64,000 bases of DNA, taken from Pleurotus djamor (taxonomy: Eukaryota; Basidiomycota; Agaricomycetes; Agaricales; Pleurotaceae). The position numbers and the translations under genes are program-made. Where the stretch lies: NCBI GenBank assembly GCA_029747585.1, contig JAPEVF010000112.1, positions 42,881 through 106,880 of the forward strand, given 5' to 3'. The notes under the pieces were generated by a model. The model was not told where the DNA came from, made no database searches, and saw nothing but the letters and a program-made list of their open reading frames with translations. Positions 48,501-61,793 of this stretch are shown piece after piece (within the stretch, counting starts at the first letter, position 1; every line of letters starts with the position of its first letter).

Positions 48501-48749
48501 ATACGGATAAGCTGGGCGAGGGTGGGTGTTGTTGATGCGAGGCGGGGGAGGCTGATGGCCGTTCATGGGCATGTGGGGATGCGACGGGATGCCGTGGGAA
48601 TTCGTGGGCGACAGTGGAAAGGGATACTGGAACGGCGACGACGGGGGAATGGGCGAATGCGAGGCAGAGTGCGTAGGAGGAGGATATGGATATGGATGCT
48701 GATAATACGGTTGGCCTGAGCCATTGTAAGCACCGTGATGTGAGCTCAT
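45587..48749 (-). CDS. UBP3: Ubiquitin-specific protease, UBP3/USP10 type
   Basis: Cysteine deubiquitinase. The start MSSHHGAYNGSGQ (48749) opens a disordered Pro/Tyr/Gln-rich region of more than 350 residues. KKSWASLLQP, a motif of the USP10 group, precedes the catalytic domain. The Cys box is LVNTGNMCFANSVLQALVY, and GGQQEDAEEFLGFYLDTLEE is formed across an intron. SLPPVLVLHMKRFCYDT and the His box SGGHYTLDVLHP follow, with AWIRIDDEF near the end (LLYRRLGK, stop 45587). All catalytic residues are present. The frame changes at a single N (47551) in a G run between IPTPTTPP and the KKSWASLL region, most simply a base-call error. The gene shares a 399-bp divergent promoter with HEL2. Yeast Ubp3 and human USP10 deubiquitinate ribosomal proteins. 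Confidence 0.92.
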
Positions 48750-49148
48750 TTTCGACGCGACGTGGCCGCTAGATTTTCTGCAGAATTGCAGTTGAGAAAC
48801 CTTTCTCAAATAGCCAGACAGTGTACTCACACGAGAATGGAACGAGGAGGAGAAGGTCGAGGTCGAGGAGAAGGAGCAAGACTCTTGGAAATTTGGGCGC
48901 TCGGGAGTAATTCCTTGTTTGTGCAAGCTTGTTCGATGTGGCGGACGTTGTGGAGAACAGCGAACGTGGAACTTAACGCAGGGCTGGCGGAAGGACTTAC
49001 GCTGACGATGAGTGCATAGCCAGGGCTCGGAGCCGATTGCGTATAGAGTCATAAATGTCATAGAGCCTTCATACACGCAACATACAAATACAAGTACACT
49101 CTGCAACTGCAACTCTACTGCTAACCATCATCGTCTCCATCCACCACC
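48750..49148. promoter_or_regulatory. Bidirectional promoter UBP3 / HEL2
   Basis: 399 bp separate the two divergent start codons and hold no gene. No TATA box is obvious on either strand. The open frame running through it on the minus strand is an extension of the UBP3 frame above its ATG. Confidence 0.6.
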
Positions 49149-51799
49149 ATGGCCACCCAAACTACCACAACCCAAACCGCACGAGGAACTGGTAAACGCG
49201 GCGGAAACAGAAACAGAGGTCGTGGTGCAAGAGGAGCAAACCGCGGAGGTCGTCCACGCGCTGCAGCGAACAGCGATCAAGCAGCGACTCTCGAGACCGC
49301 CACCGCTGCTATCACCTTGGACGATCCTGCAGCGGCGGACACCAAAGATGACGATGCGCTCAGCGAACAGACCAGCCCTGACATGTGCTGGATCTGCGCT
49401 GAACCAGTCAAGTACTACTCCGTGCCTCCCTGCAACCACCGCACTTGTCATGTTTGTGCTTTGCGTCTCCGAGCTCTCTACAAGAAAAAGGATTGCACCT
49501 TTTGCAAGGTACATCCATCGCCTTTACAAATTCCTACGTATCTGACGCATATCCTCGATCTACAGGAACCTCAATCAAGCTTGATATTCACCATATCCTC
49601 CGATGCCCTCTTCTCATCCTACACATCCGAATCCATCCCCTTCAAGGATCCATTGCTCGAGATATACTTCGAAACAGAAGACATGATGCAAGACACCCTC
49701 ATCCTCCTCCGCTTCAACTGCCCCGACCCAGATTGTTCCTACATCGGTGCCGGATGGGGCGACCTCTCCATCCACGTCCGTGGCCTCCACAAAAAGAACC
49801 TGTGTAACCTCTGCGTCAAGAACAAAAAAGTCTTCGCACACGAACACTTCCTCTATACGCGCAACGAACTCGCTATCCACCTCCCAAGCTTACTATCCCG
49901 CCATTCCGGAAAACAACCAGCGAAATCCGTTCCCGAAAGCGGCATCCATCCGTTGTGTGAATTCTGCAACGAATGTTTCTTTGGCGATGATGAGCTTTAT
50001 GCTCATCTACGCGAACATCATGAAGAGTGCTTCATATGTAAACGCAACGGTGTTGTCCATCAATAGTAAGCCGCATTCTATACTCCAATATCCTTCCATT
50101 CTGACCCACTCTGGACATTCAAGTTTTCGAAATTACCCAGAACTGGTACGTCTCTCCCCCTCCCCCTCTCTCCCACTGACCTCTTACTCACTTATCTCCA
50201 CCTCTCTAGGAAAACCACTTCAACACCGGCCACCATCCCTGCGAAAACTCTGAATGCCTCGCTCGCAAATTCGTCGTATTCAACTCCCGGCTCGACCTCC
50301 AAGCTCACATGGTCGAGGAACACGGTACCCAGATGAACTCTCGGGATAAAAAAGAGGCTAGGCGGATACAAGCTGATTTCGAGTTTGAATCGACCGCTGG
50401 GAGAGGTGGACGTGCAGGCGGAGGTGGACGAGGGAGAGGGAGGGAACAAGAACGCAATACGAATAGTTATAGGGAGCCGCCAGCGCAACCACCTCCTGCG
50501 TTACCTGGTCCATCACGTCCGCCGGGTCCAAGTCGGCGTCGCGATGCGTTTGGTGCGGGATTGACGGGTGGTGCGCCTCAACCTGTCAATGCCAATGCGA
50601 CGCCCCTTGCTCAGGGATCTGAGTCTTCACATAGCTCGTCGGGAGAAGATGGTGGTGAGATGTAAGTCGACCATTTTTGTCTGTCTTGCTGTTACGTTCT
50701 CATCTTAGTCAATGCCCGATTGATCTATCAAGGACACTGGCGTATATCTCGCGGATCAAAGTCCTCGCCGCCAACCCCTCCAACGCCGTCCGCGCCATGA
50801 AGGTCGCTGTTCGTAGTTACATGTCGAACGAATGCAGCGCCAGGGATCTTATCTTGACGGCATGGAATGTCCTCGATCGGGATTTGGAGCGTACTTCAAG
50901 TGTCATCAATGCACTTGTCGATAGTACGTCGGATAAGGAGAAGAAGCAGGATATCCTAATGAAATGGAAAGCATTCGAAATAGAGGTACGCATCCACCCT
51001 AGCTGGCTTCGCTTCTCTCTTAACTCTCAAAAAAACGCGACACTGACAACTTTATATGAATTTTTATTTTCATTTTTATTAGCAAAAACGAGACTTCCCG
51101 GATCTGACGCCGTCTGGTGTGGGAGGCGGATACGCCGCTATCGCCTCTGGTCGGGTCCTCAACGCGAAACACTCAACCGCGACGCGGAATGCTAGGAAAT
51201 CATCAAGGCAGGTTTGGGATCGCGTCGCGCAAGTTGCTAGCTCTAGCTCGAGTTCCGCAGCGCGACCATCACCACTACCTACCCACCAAGAACGGTTCCC
51301 CGCACTCGCATCGTCTGTCCCCGTCCCTGGTTCATCCGCACCCCAGACGAACCCGCCCTTCCGCCAAGGTCAACGTCTCACACCATGGTCAACAAACGGT
51401 AACCCTCCTTCCGGCTCTAGTAGTAACAACAACCGACCAGCTGCACAACCGCAACCTACGCCAAACCTCTCAACACCCATCTTCCGCCCGACCTCCCAGA
51501 ACTTCGGTGTCACCGGCGGGAGGAAAGCGACGCCTAAACTTTCTGAAGCGGCGTTCCCGACGCTGCCTACTGCTGCGCCGAGGGTGAAGCCGCCTGTTAG
51601 TGGGAATGTGTCGTTGAAGAATATTTTGGGGAATCAAGGTCCTGCGACGCCTGCGTGGGGGGCGGGTTCCTCGTCGCCTGTATCCACACCGGTCAATCAT
51701 GAAGACGGTGGGGATGCGGTTCAAACAGGTGGGAAGGGGAAGAAGGGGAAGGGGAAACAGAAGCAGACGTTGTTTACGTTGGGTGCGTTCCCTGCCTAA
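49149..51799 (+). CDS. HEL2: RING E3 ubiquitin ligase HEL2 / ZNF598
   Basis: Sensor ligase that ubiquitinates 40S proteins on collided ribosomes. After an Arg/Gly-rich N-terminus, the RING is clear: MCWICAEPVKYYSVPPCNHR, then TCHVCALRLRALYKKKDCTF with the closing Cys. The conserved HEL2 zinc-finger array follows: PDPDCSYIGAGWGDLSIHVR, LHKKNLCNLCVKNKKVFAHE, HPLCEFCNECFFGDDELYAH, CFICKRNGVVHQ and HHPCENSECLARKFVVFNSR. A further RGG segment precedes a helical part (TLAYISRIKVLAANPSNAVR ... VRSYMSNECSARDLILTAWN). The C-terminus is Ser/Pro-rich and ends TLFTLGAFPA at 51799. Full length is about 760-800 residues. Both zinc-finger content and domain order match the family. Confidence 0.93.
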
Positions 51800-51916
51800 T
51801 CGTACACTTTCGAATTTGCATAGCTACTACATCGTATGTATATGTTTGAATTCCCTATGTTTGAGTTCCCTAGTAGACGAAGACTTGGATACTTATAATA
51901 CAATGGTAGATGTGAT

Positions 51917-53438
51917 TTAGAGTTTCGTCTTTTCGGAGTGTCGAATCTTGATGACGATTTTACCGAATTGGTCTCCGCGTTTCATCAGGTCGAACCCTTG
52001 TTCGGCGGATTCGAGGCCGTCGAGGATGTGAGAGACTTCGGGGACGATGCGGTGCTCGGCGATGAAGTTCGTCGCGTCGATGAGGTCTTGGCGGGAGCCC
52101 ATGGTCGAACCTGTATAACGCGAAGGGATGGTTAGGCGTTTAGAAGGACAGGTTTGTGAGATGGGTGAATACCTAGTAATTTGAGGTTCTTCATGACGTC
52201 TTTCATCGTGAAAGTAATCTTGGGCTGAGCAGTCCTTTATTGCGGTCAATAAAATATCAAGGAGAGTGGTAGTATATCGATACTCACATTCCGTAGCAAG
52301 AAACTCGACCACCACTTCGCAGGAATTTACCTGTTTGGCTCATGATATCGCCCCCAGCGGAGTCGATGACAGAGTCCAATGCGCCGCGTTTATGGGCCGC
52401 TAGGAGTTCACCCAATTTCTTTGGCCAGTTGGCTACAAACGGGCGCGTCAGCGGAAGAGAAAAAACAAGGCCTGCCTTGAGGAGGAGTATGGAGAGTATT
52501 TCAAAAGAACGCGCACCGTCTTTGTAGTTGAGCCCGGCTACGGCACCGAGAGATACCGCCTTGTCGATTTTGGCTTGAGACCCGCTGGTGACGTATACAT
52601 TTGCACCTTGTGCGACGGCGAGCTGTAAGGCGAAAAGGGCGACGCCTCCACCGATACCGGTGATGAGGACGTTGTCACCCTTCTTGACTTGAGCATTGAT
52701 AAATGTGGCTCTGATGAGAGTCTGAGTCGTACTCCATGGTTGATTTGAAAGTAGGGAAGATAGGCTTACCTCCAAGCCGTCAATGCCGCAAGAGGGATCG
52801 CAGCGGCTTGGATGTCGTCGAGGTGTTGCGGGGAAGGAATGACTTGATCGCGTTCCACCGCGACATATTGGGCAAATGTGCCCAGAGCAGGCCATTGTGC
52901 GCCACCTAGCATACCGAACCTATCAATTCGAAATTCAAAGGAAGTTGAGTAAGTCGGAGTATTTCGTTGGGCGAGAGGAACTGCATCTTACCTTGACTCT
53001 GGACCCTCAGGGTGGTTATTCCAACCACGCATGGGAGTGAGAAATACGCGTTTGTTCAGTAAAGAGTCATTTGGTTCGTATGAGTCCACTACGACGCCTA
53101 GGAACACGCATGAGACCAAGATTCATCCAGTTGAAGCAAGAAGGTGAACTTACCAGCTCCATCAGCACCAAGCGTCGCGCCGACAGCAATCATAGGGTAC
53201 TGTCCCCGTCTGATCCACAGCTATTTCTACAATTTCAGCTGGGTTCATGAGTACTACTAAATGGGAAACATACGTCGCGGTGGTTGAACGCAGCAGCATT
53301 CACCTGGACCAACACCTGCCCAGCTGCCAAAGTAGGCAAGGGCCGTTCAATGAGAACTGCATCATACGGGAGGGCAGACCCAGCCGCCGACTTCTTGACG
53401 ATCAGTGCTTTGCACGAACTGTTGATTCTGGCAGACAT
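51917..53438 (-). CDS. Zinc-type alcohol dehydrogenase-like / quinone oxidoreductase family protein (MDR)
   Basis: Medium-chain dehydrogenase/reductase. The start MSARINSSCKALIVKKSAAG is followed by GQVLVQVNAAAFNHRDLWIR (across a splice), then DGAGVVVDS. The Rossmann domain is complete: KGDNVLITGIGGGVALFALQ, GANVYVTSGSQAKIDKAVSL, GALDSVIDSAGGDIMSQTGK and SGGRVSCYG. The C-terminus KRGDQFGKIVIKIRHSEKTK ends at 51917. The canonical Zn-binding Cys/His set is not evident, and this subgroup (related to S. pombe C1773.06c) generally lacks structural zinc. It is NAD(P)H dependent by fold; substrate unknown. It has six or so exons and about 350 residues. Convergent with HEL2, 117 bp away. Confidence 0.88.
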
Positions 53439-53637
53439 AGAGACTAGGTGCTGTTATGTTGGTGTGACGCGCTATTTAGATACTACGTCCGGAAAGCCAG
53501 TCGCCCGGGTGCCGATGTTGGACTTTGGGGCCGCTGGGTTTCAACTCAGGGAAAATCTGGGGAAGGAAAGGGTACAAGTATCTACCATGAGCAGCATCTA
53601 AGTACATAGTGCATAGGAAGGCCAAACATGCTATGAT

Positions 53638-56519
53638 CTATTCTGACAATTCATCTTCATCCATATCAACATCTCCATCCTCTGCACGAGCCAAAGGGAT
53701 CGACTGATACGGAGTTTTACCTTTATGCCAATGTCCACCGGGAATATCAATCCTACAAAGCCCAGAAGCCGTCGCAGATGCCAGCATCCTTGCTCCTTGG
53801 AACCCATTCCCGTTGTTCCATACAGCCCTGTGAACGCCGACTTCCTTCGGCCAAGCGTCCGTTCCAATGGGTTTCGCTTCTGCCTGCTTGCCCTTGCTTC
53901 CTTTGATGTCATTACTTGGGACGAGGCGCATTTCCTGTAAGGAGGTCAGGTGGTTTGTTATTGGAATAGCGGGATATGCTGACCCTGGGCAACAAGCAAT
54001 CGAGCATGCGATATTCTCCTGTGGCACGGTTATAATCAAGCTGGTAGAGGGGGTGCACGAAGTACGGCTGAAACCATAGCGCGTAAATCACGAATTAATG
54101 CTAGGTAGTAGAGTTGTGGTTAAACTATTAGGAACATTACATACCACGGTCCCTCGACGAGGCGGTCTGAGCGAATTGGTTGTGGAGCACGTTCCATCAG
54201 CAGACCCAAGCGCTATGAAAGGATGGTAATCGGACGCATTCACGTTCTGAGGGGAGAGGATCGTCCTTCTCTATCGAACTAGTGAGTGATATGTGAATTT
54301 ACTTACCCAAGGTGGGCCCTCTGGGTCCATCAAGCTATGTCCACGCCCAAGCATAGCGGGCGATATAGCAAATGCTTTGACGACATTCTCGTGATCTATG
54401 CTGACGGGTCCAGGGCAATAAGGTGAATAAGTCATAGTTGTAATGACATCTAAACGAGAATTGGTTCAAGTAGAAGGGAAAGAGGGGAGGAAATATACCA
54501 CGTGTCCTGTTGATAGTGTAACCTGTGACATCACGGATATCCGTCAAGCATTGTGAGCCGTCGTAGCCACCGGAGGCAATCACTGTGGGATTCGCGTCGG
54601 TGACGATTTCACCAGTTGACGAACATGGTGGGGCACGGATCCAGGTTATGGCACGAATGGCGGACTGGTGTGTGCTTATGAAGTGAGTGGGTAAGATATC
54701 GGTGACCGGAGCAGAACCTGTCATTGAAGAGAATTTGAGATATGATATGAAGGGGATAGAGTTCCATACTTTCAGATTGAGCATTGTTCAAAGTCTGAGA
54801 AAGGTCATAAACCGCAATCGAGCCTAACGCAGGTTAGTCATGGGTAGCCAACGATGAAATGGTAGCTTACCATCGGTCGTACCAATAGCCACCAAGTCAC
54901 TATTAGCCCAGTCAAAGCACCAACAACACGAGTCAGCGAGTTCTATTCGTATCAATGGCTCAGGCAAGTGGACTGTCGGCGTCATTCAGATTACTGGTTC
55001 GAGGGTTCAGCACGACGGTCGATGCACGCACCATATACAGGACCTGAAACATTTCCTTCAGTCCGTGGTATATCCTGAGGATCAGGTATCACATATATGG
55101 AGAAGGATCCATCTTCAAAAGTTCCAGCTAATAACCCTAGCTTACGCGGACGATGCGTGAATGTCTGATCAGAAAGCTAGTAGAACGCTGTAAGACGCGT
55201 CCAGCCAACTAGAACGCAGCAGGATATTACCATGTCATGCGAAGGTAATGGACACCACTTGAGTTCGTGTGCTGGTCCACTTTGAAGGCATACGACCATC
55301 TCACACGTTGTTTTCCCCGCGTCTGATCCTTCATCGGATGAAAAGGACCAGATTTGGATACAACTGTTCATGGGTCTAGGAACGCGGACGCCAATCTCGG
55401 GAGAGTGAGATCGGGATGGAAAGGGAGCGACAGCGAGATATTGCTTGAAATTTCTAGCTATATGTACGCGTTGTGAGAGCCTACGAAAGAAGGGGATCCG
55501 AATGTAGTACCTTCTCGATCATCGAAATGCAAAGGACACCAATCAATCGCCCATACAGGAGCGCCGGCATTGAAGACATGAGATGTGCTGTGTGGTATAT
55601 AATCCGCTTGAGAAGATGTGGGTTGTTGTAGTGGGCAAGGATGAAGTTCATTGCTCACCCATACGGATTGAATCGAACATATTTAGTTCCAGTCGTGTTT
55701 GCTGACCAAATTTCCCAAGAAAGCAAGGAACGGGAGGTGGAGGTTTGAAGAGGTCATCGTCTGAGACACTCGTATCGGCAGGTAGGTAGACAGAGCCACG
55801 TCTAGTATTGTTCGGTCGGAAAGCGCACGGAAACAGGCAGGTTGAACATACTCTGGATCTAATACCTCCCAGCCTTGCTTGACAGTGAGGGCTGGGTACA
55901 CTTTTGGACGTCGATGGCCTTCCAAAGGGTTTCCTTGGTCTCCCTCTTTGTACCAAGCTCTATCTTCAAGGAGCTCCCATACCGGGCCAGCACCGACACT
56001 GTGTCCCCAAGCCTTGCCGAGCTTACGTGCGATCCCTTGACTGTAGAGGAAACTGTTCGTTGGAGTTAGGGAGACTGGCTTGAATAACTCTGGAGATTTC
56101 GTGAGGCGAAGCGTCTGTAGTTGAACATAGTAAAGTGGTGGTGGCCGATGTCGATGATGTAGAGCTGGGACGGGCAGGACATACATGTGCCGACGTGATG
56201 CTCCAGGAAGACCTCCTGCTGAGCCCTTCCCGGTGGGTTTGGGAGTTGCAGTCGATTTCTTCACCCGACGCGTACTTTTTGTCGTCGTCGTTGATAAGAC
56301 TACATTTTGGGGTTTGGGAGGATCTATATCTATATCTGAATCATCTAAAGCTTGAGCATGATCAGATTCATGCTGGGATTGGGCGGGAGGTAGTTCAGGA
56401 GTAAAGTCGCTGCCGCTGTCCGCGTCTGAGATGCGTGAGGGACCAGCCTCATCGTCGACGCCGCCAGCGAGGAGGTTGTATTGGGGACGGCTCTTTCGAG
56501 GACGGAGAGACCTTGACAT
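53638..56519 (-). CDS. WD40 subunit of transcription factor TFIIIC (Tfc6/Sfc6-like)
   Basis: The protein starts MSRSLRPRKSRPQYNLLAGG and has a long acidic and basic disordered N-terminus (DDSDIDIDPPKPQNVVLST, TKSTRRVKKSTATPKPTGKG). WD-type blades are spread over many exons: AGAPVWAIDWCPLHFDD, CLQSGPAHELKWCPLPSHDM, SQTLNNAQSESMELYPLH, STHQSAIRAITWIRAPP, NPTVIASGGYDGSQCLTDIR and GARMLASATASGLCRIDIPG. It ends DVDMDEDELSE at 53638. The layout of a basic/acidic tail plus a degenerate propeller, with the APVWAIDWCP wording, matches the tau-91/Tfc6 family that recruits RNA polymerase III to tRNA genes. The family call is good but not certain; a generic WD40 protein remains possible. Confidence 0.75.
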
Positions 56520-56654
56520 TGATTGGTTCGGAGACGCGTCGGACCCTGAGCGAGGCTCGTGCGCGGATCACGCCTTTCGCTTACTTGAACACTGACTTCA
56601 TAATCAGTGTCACCCTTCGAGTTCTTCGTCTTTCTTTTCCTTCCACACCACAAC

Positions 56655-57692
56655 ATGTTCGCCATCGCTCGAAGTGTCGCCCGACCCGCTGTTGCCCGTT
56701 TCTCTGCCCTTTCAACGGCAGCGCGATACAAGCACACTCTGCCTGATTTGCCTTACGACTACAATGTACGTCGCGTTCCCGAACTTTCTGTGCAAGACTA
56801 AACGTTGTTCAGGCCTTGGAGCCTTACATCTCTGAGGAGATCATGAAACTTCACCACTCGAAGCATCACCAAACGTATGTTAACGGCCTCAACGCCGCCG
56901 AAGAGTCATATGCTTCCGCGAAGAGCACCAAGGAGCAAATCGCCCTCCAGTCGGCCTTGAAGTTCAACGGCGGTGGTAAGAACACTAGTTCAACTCGCAA
57001 CAAACACTCCAATGACCCCAATATTCGTCGACGTAGGACACATCAACCACTCCCTCTTCTGGAAGAACCTGGCCCCGGCGAATGGGGACGGAGGCAAATT
57101 AGCCGATGGACCATTGAAGCAAGCCATTGAGCGCGACTTTGGTTCAGTTGACGCCTTCAAGAAGAAGTTCAACACTACCACGGCTGCTATCCAAGGAAGT
57201 GGTTGGGGCTGGCTCGTATGTCATCTTAGCTTTGCCGTTGGCACCGGCGTTCTAACAAGCTCTAGGGATTCAATCCTACGACAAGCAAGCTCGAAGTCGT
57301 CACCACTGCCAACCAAGATCCATTGATTAGTGCGTCGTGCTTCTCCGTTCCATGTAACCCCTTCTGATCATCGATACTCGCAGCACACATCCCTATCATC
57401 GGTGTGGACATTTGGGAACATGTATGTTACCGTTTCTTTCCGTATGACGTCATGTCTCCTAACACTTACTTGCAATAGGCCTTCTACCTTCAAGTGCGTT
57501 TTGCTCGTAACATTGTCCTTAATAGCATTTCTCACCATCCATTCAGTATAAGAATGTCAAGCCAGACGTGAGCCAATACGCGTCATCACGTTCCAAATCC
57601 TCACTAATATCTCCGTCCAGTACCTCAACGCTATCTGGAGCGTCATTAACTTCAAGGAAGCGGAGTCTCGTTTCCTTGAAGCCTCTGCTTAA
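56655..57692 (+). CDS. SOD2: Manganese superoxide dismutase, mitochondrial
   Basis: Converts superoxide to H2O2 in the matrix. The presequence [20 protein letters not shown] is Arg-rich and lacks acidic residues. The mature enzyme begins [17 protein letters not shown]. Metal ligands are visible in [19 protein letters not shown], in [13 protein letters not shown] and in DIWEHAFYLQY. Gln in [11 protein letters not shown] is the hydrogen-bonding residue typical of the Mn rather than the Fe enzyme. Splicing across GGTG|GTAAGA...GTAG|GACACATC restores GGGHINH. The end is [20 protein letters not shown] at 57692. About 225 residues. The start codon is 135 bp from that of the divergent TFIIIC gene. 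Confidence 0.96.
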
Positions 57693-57881
57693 AACTCGAT
57701 ACATCTGTATAAATTTACCGTACACAATGCATCCCTCTCACTTCTGTAACATGAATTTGAACGAAGATGGGTATATTGACCGAGTATGCTAAGTGTCCAA
57801 AAGCAAATACAACAAGGCTATCTTAAGTAATCTATCACTGACTTAGAGACAATATGAAGGACAGTGAAGGGGGGGAAAGGT

Positions 57882-59678
<1,797 letters not shown>

Positions 59679-59771
59679 CGTAACGGGTAAAGTGTCAAGG
59701 ACTAAGATACCAAAGGAAGGGTAAGTTAGCTAGTCAAGACGACTGAAGAAACGGAACGATACACTTACGTC

Positions 59772-59780
59772 CTTTATATA
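59772..59780 (-). promoter_or_regulatory. mnp: TATA box of the Mn peroxidase gene
   Basis: The minus strand reads TATATAAAG about 95 bp upstream of the start codon at 59678. A strong TATA box is usual for inducible ligninolytic peroxidase genes. Confidence 0.65.
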
Positions 59781-60098
59781 CGCGTCCTCCCGTCCATCTC
59801 CTCCCAGAAATCTACATACAAATCGGCGGTACCCAAAAATAAACCAAAGTGTCAAACCACAACGGTTTCTCGTGCTACCATCCAACAACCGGCGATGATA
59901 CAAACACAGCTCTGACAGCCATTGATTTCAACCGCAGTACCTATGTATTGAATTCAAATCCCATCTGATGGTGAAATCACCGCCGCCTGAGCTGTGAGTA
60001 CGGGGGGAGTCACTTGGGTACTTATGTGTGTTGGGTTTGTTGCGAATGTTGTTCGGGAGCCCTGTGTAATGTACGGAGATTAGTGAAATATCTAACTG

Positions 60099-60402
60099 GC
60101 ATGAGAGCGTCGTACTTACTGACCAGTTCGAACGCGATTCCTTCTAAAGTCAGCGATATAACGTGTAAATAACGCAAGGAAATCGCGATGAAGGGATCCG
60201 TAGACTGAGGAGCTCCGTAATCTCAGGGGATACGTGAGTAACTTCGAGAATTTGATGCGACCGAGGACCACTATACTCATGCCAAAAACGTTGGGGATTC
60301 CCACTATAATACCATTTGTCAAATTACGGCGCGATTTGGGGCGGGATAGCCGAGGAAAATAAGTGAATGATAGAGTTGACGACGTGTCAATGATGGCTGT
60401 AG
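60099..60402. repeat. Degenerate tandem duplication, unit 1
   Basis: Shares several ordered blocks with the next unit: CATGAGAGCGTCG at the left, GGGATACGTG in the middle, then ATTCCCACTATAA, GGCGCGATTTGGGG and TCAATGATGGCTGTAG at the right. The intervening sequence has drifted a lot. The offset of matching blocks is about 328-336 bp. Confidence 0.7.
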
Positions 60403-60426
60403 AGGATAGGAAAAGCTATATGACTG

Positions 60427-60738
60427 ACATGAGAGCGTCGCACTGGCTTGCTTGGAAGTGAATCATACAGGTCCACAAGAACAGTCGAGGAAAACTGTCA
60501 CGACGCGAGGCCGGGCAAGGAATATGGCTGCCCAATGAAGGCACCCTTGGTAACAGATGGGATACGTGGATGACCTCGAGGTCCGAGGCCACCATATCCA
60601 TGCCATAGCAGTAGTAATTCCCACTATAAAACCATTAGTCAAGATTCAGGCGCGATTTGGGGAGACAGGTGAGGATAGCCGATGAAAACAAGGAATGATT
60701 AGAGCTGACAACGGTCACTGTTTCAATGATGGCTGTAG
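60427..60738. repeat. Degenerate tandem duplication, unit 2
   Basis: Second copy of the preceding unit in the same orientation, with the same order of conserved blocks. Neither copy encodes a recognisable protein, so it looks like an old non-coding or pseudogenic duplication. Confidence 0.7.
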
Positions 60739-61380
60739 TCGAGCAGGCAACGTGCGCGAGGGCGGTATGGGGCATGACGAAGGACCGTGTCAACCGGAAA
60801 TTGGATGAGTACTCTATGACCGTGAGTACAAGAGGCGTTGAGAGCCGGGGAGGTCACCTTGAGTGCTGGCAAGGGCCTACGTGAACAGGCATCTCCTGTT
60901 TCAGTATGAGCGCGCATGAGTCGACAAAGTGTTTTATCGGCGACTACACGACGGGCGGCCATTCGGTCGAAGACTCGAAGGGACGTTTCTTGGAGTGTGA
61001 TGTGATGTTTCGCGATGTCACTGAGTCACAAGATGGAAGGAGGCCTCCTTCCCGAGTGCAATCATTGATTCCTGTTGCATACAAATTGGGTGTCCTAGGA
61101 AGAAGACTTTTCAAGGTAATATGAGGCTTCACCAGAAGCCGACAGCACAAGCCCAAATATGCAGCGCTTGCGAGAGGTCTCAACGCCAAAAAAGACAATA
61201 CCTGGACTGTGTTCAAAGCAGGTGACTCCGAGAAAAATGCGGTGATGTAGTTGATATGGAAAGAGATGTGAAGAACGACATTGAACAGATGTAATGTAGA
61301 CTACAGGTTGAGAACAAGTTAGCCTCTCAGCAAAATAAGGAGGAACTGAGAACGCACACGAAGTAAGATACGCGTAGGTG

Positions 61381-61793
61381 TTACTGGGTCTTCATGAAGT
61401 TTTGGTCTTTAATCCGCTGCTTATTTTCCCGACGTCTCTGCACCCTCTCCGCCTTTCCTCCAGGTCCGTCGTCTGGGTATACTTTGGGAGAGAGAATTGT
61501 CCAAAGCCATTCCGGATACTCTTCATCAGGCTGTGCGACTACCGGCTGCTGGCCTTTGAGGTAATTGACGCCTTCTAGGATGGTATTTGGCGTACATGAG
61601 GATTTCGGAGGACCTGTGCCTTACTGTAAGGTCATAAAAGTGAAGAAGGCAAAGGACAACGCTTACCTCCGGCAGGTGGCTTGGTGCTTGGTGCAGCGGA
61701 CGTCTGAGTAGCCGGGGCCTTGGTGGCATAACCGCACCGTATGCAGCGGTTCAAGAGTGGGCGGCGAACTGCGTGACGAAGAGTAGGGAACAT
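61381..61793 (-). CDS. MRPL37: Mitochondrial large-subunit ribosomal protein mL54
   Basis: Two exons encode about 118 residues. Exon 1 gives a basic mitochondrial presequence (MFPTLRHAVRRPLLNRCIRC, GYATKAPATQTSA). A 60-nt intron (GTAAGC...GGCACAG) leads to GPPKSSCTPNTILEGVNYLK, then GQQPVVAQPDEEYPEWLWTI and LSPKVYPDDGPGG. The basic C-terminal helix reads KAERVQRRRENKQRIKDQNF and ends MKTQ at 61381. The PDEEYPEWLW segment with an upstream LKG is diagnostic of mL54 (yeast Mrpl37). It sits alone in a gene-poor stretch. The gene looks intact. Confidence 0.9.

Larger units (their letters stand above)
59679..61380. other. Gene-poor upstream region of the peroxidase
   Basis: About 1.7 kb without a supportable gene. 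It contains the peroxidase TATA box at its left end and a degenerate tandem duplication (about 60.1-60.74 kb). Open frames here are short and unlike any family. Confidence 0.5.

Noticed and set aside
48750..49112. Extension of the UBP3 frame upstream of MSSHH
   Set aside because: The upstream part is Cys- and Ser-rich without homology and reaches into the HEL2 leader; the ATG at 48749 starts the typical low-complexity region.
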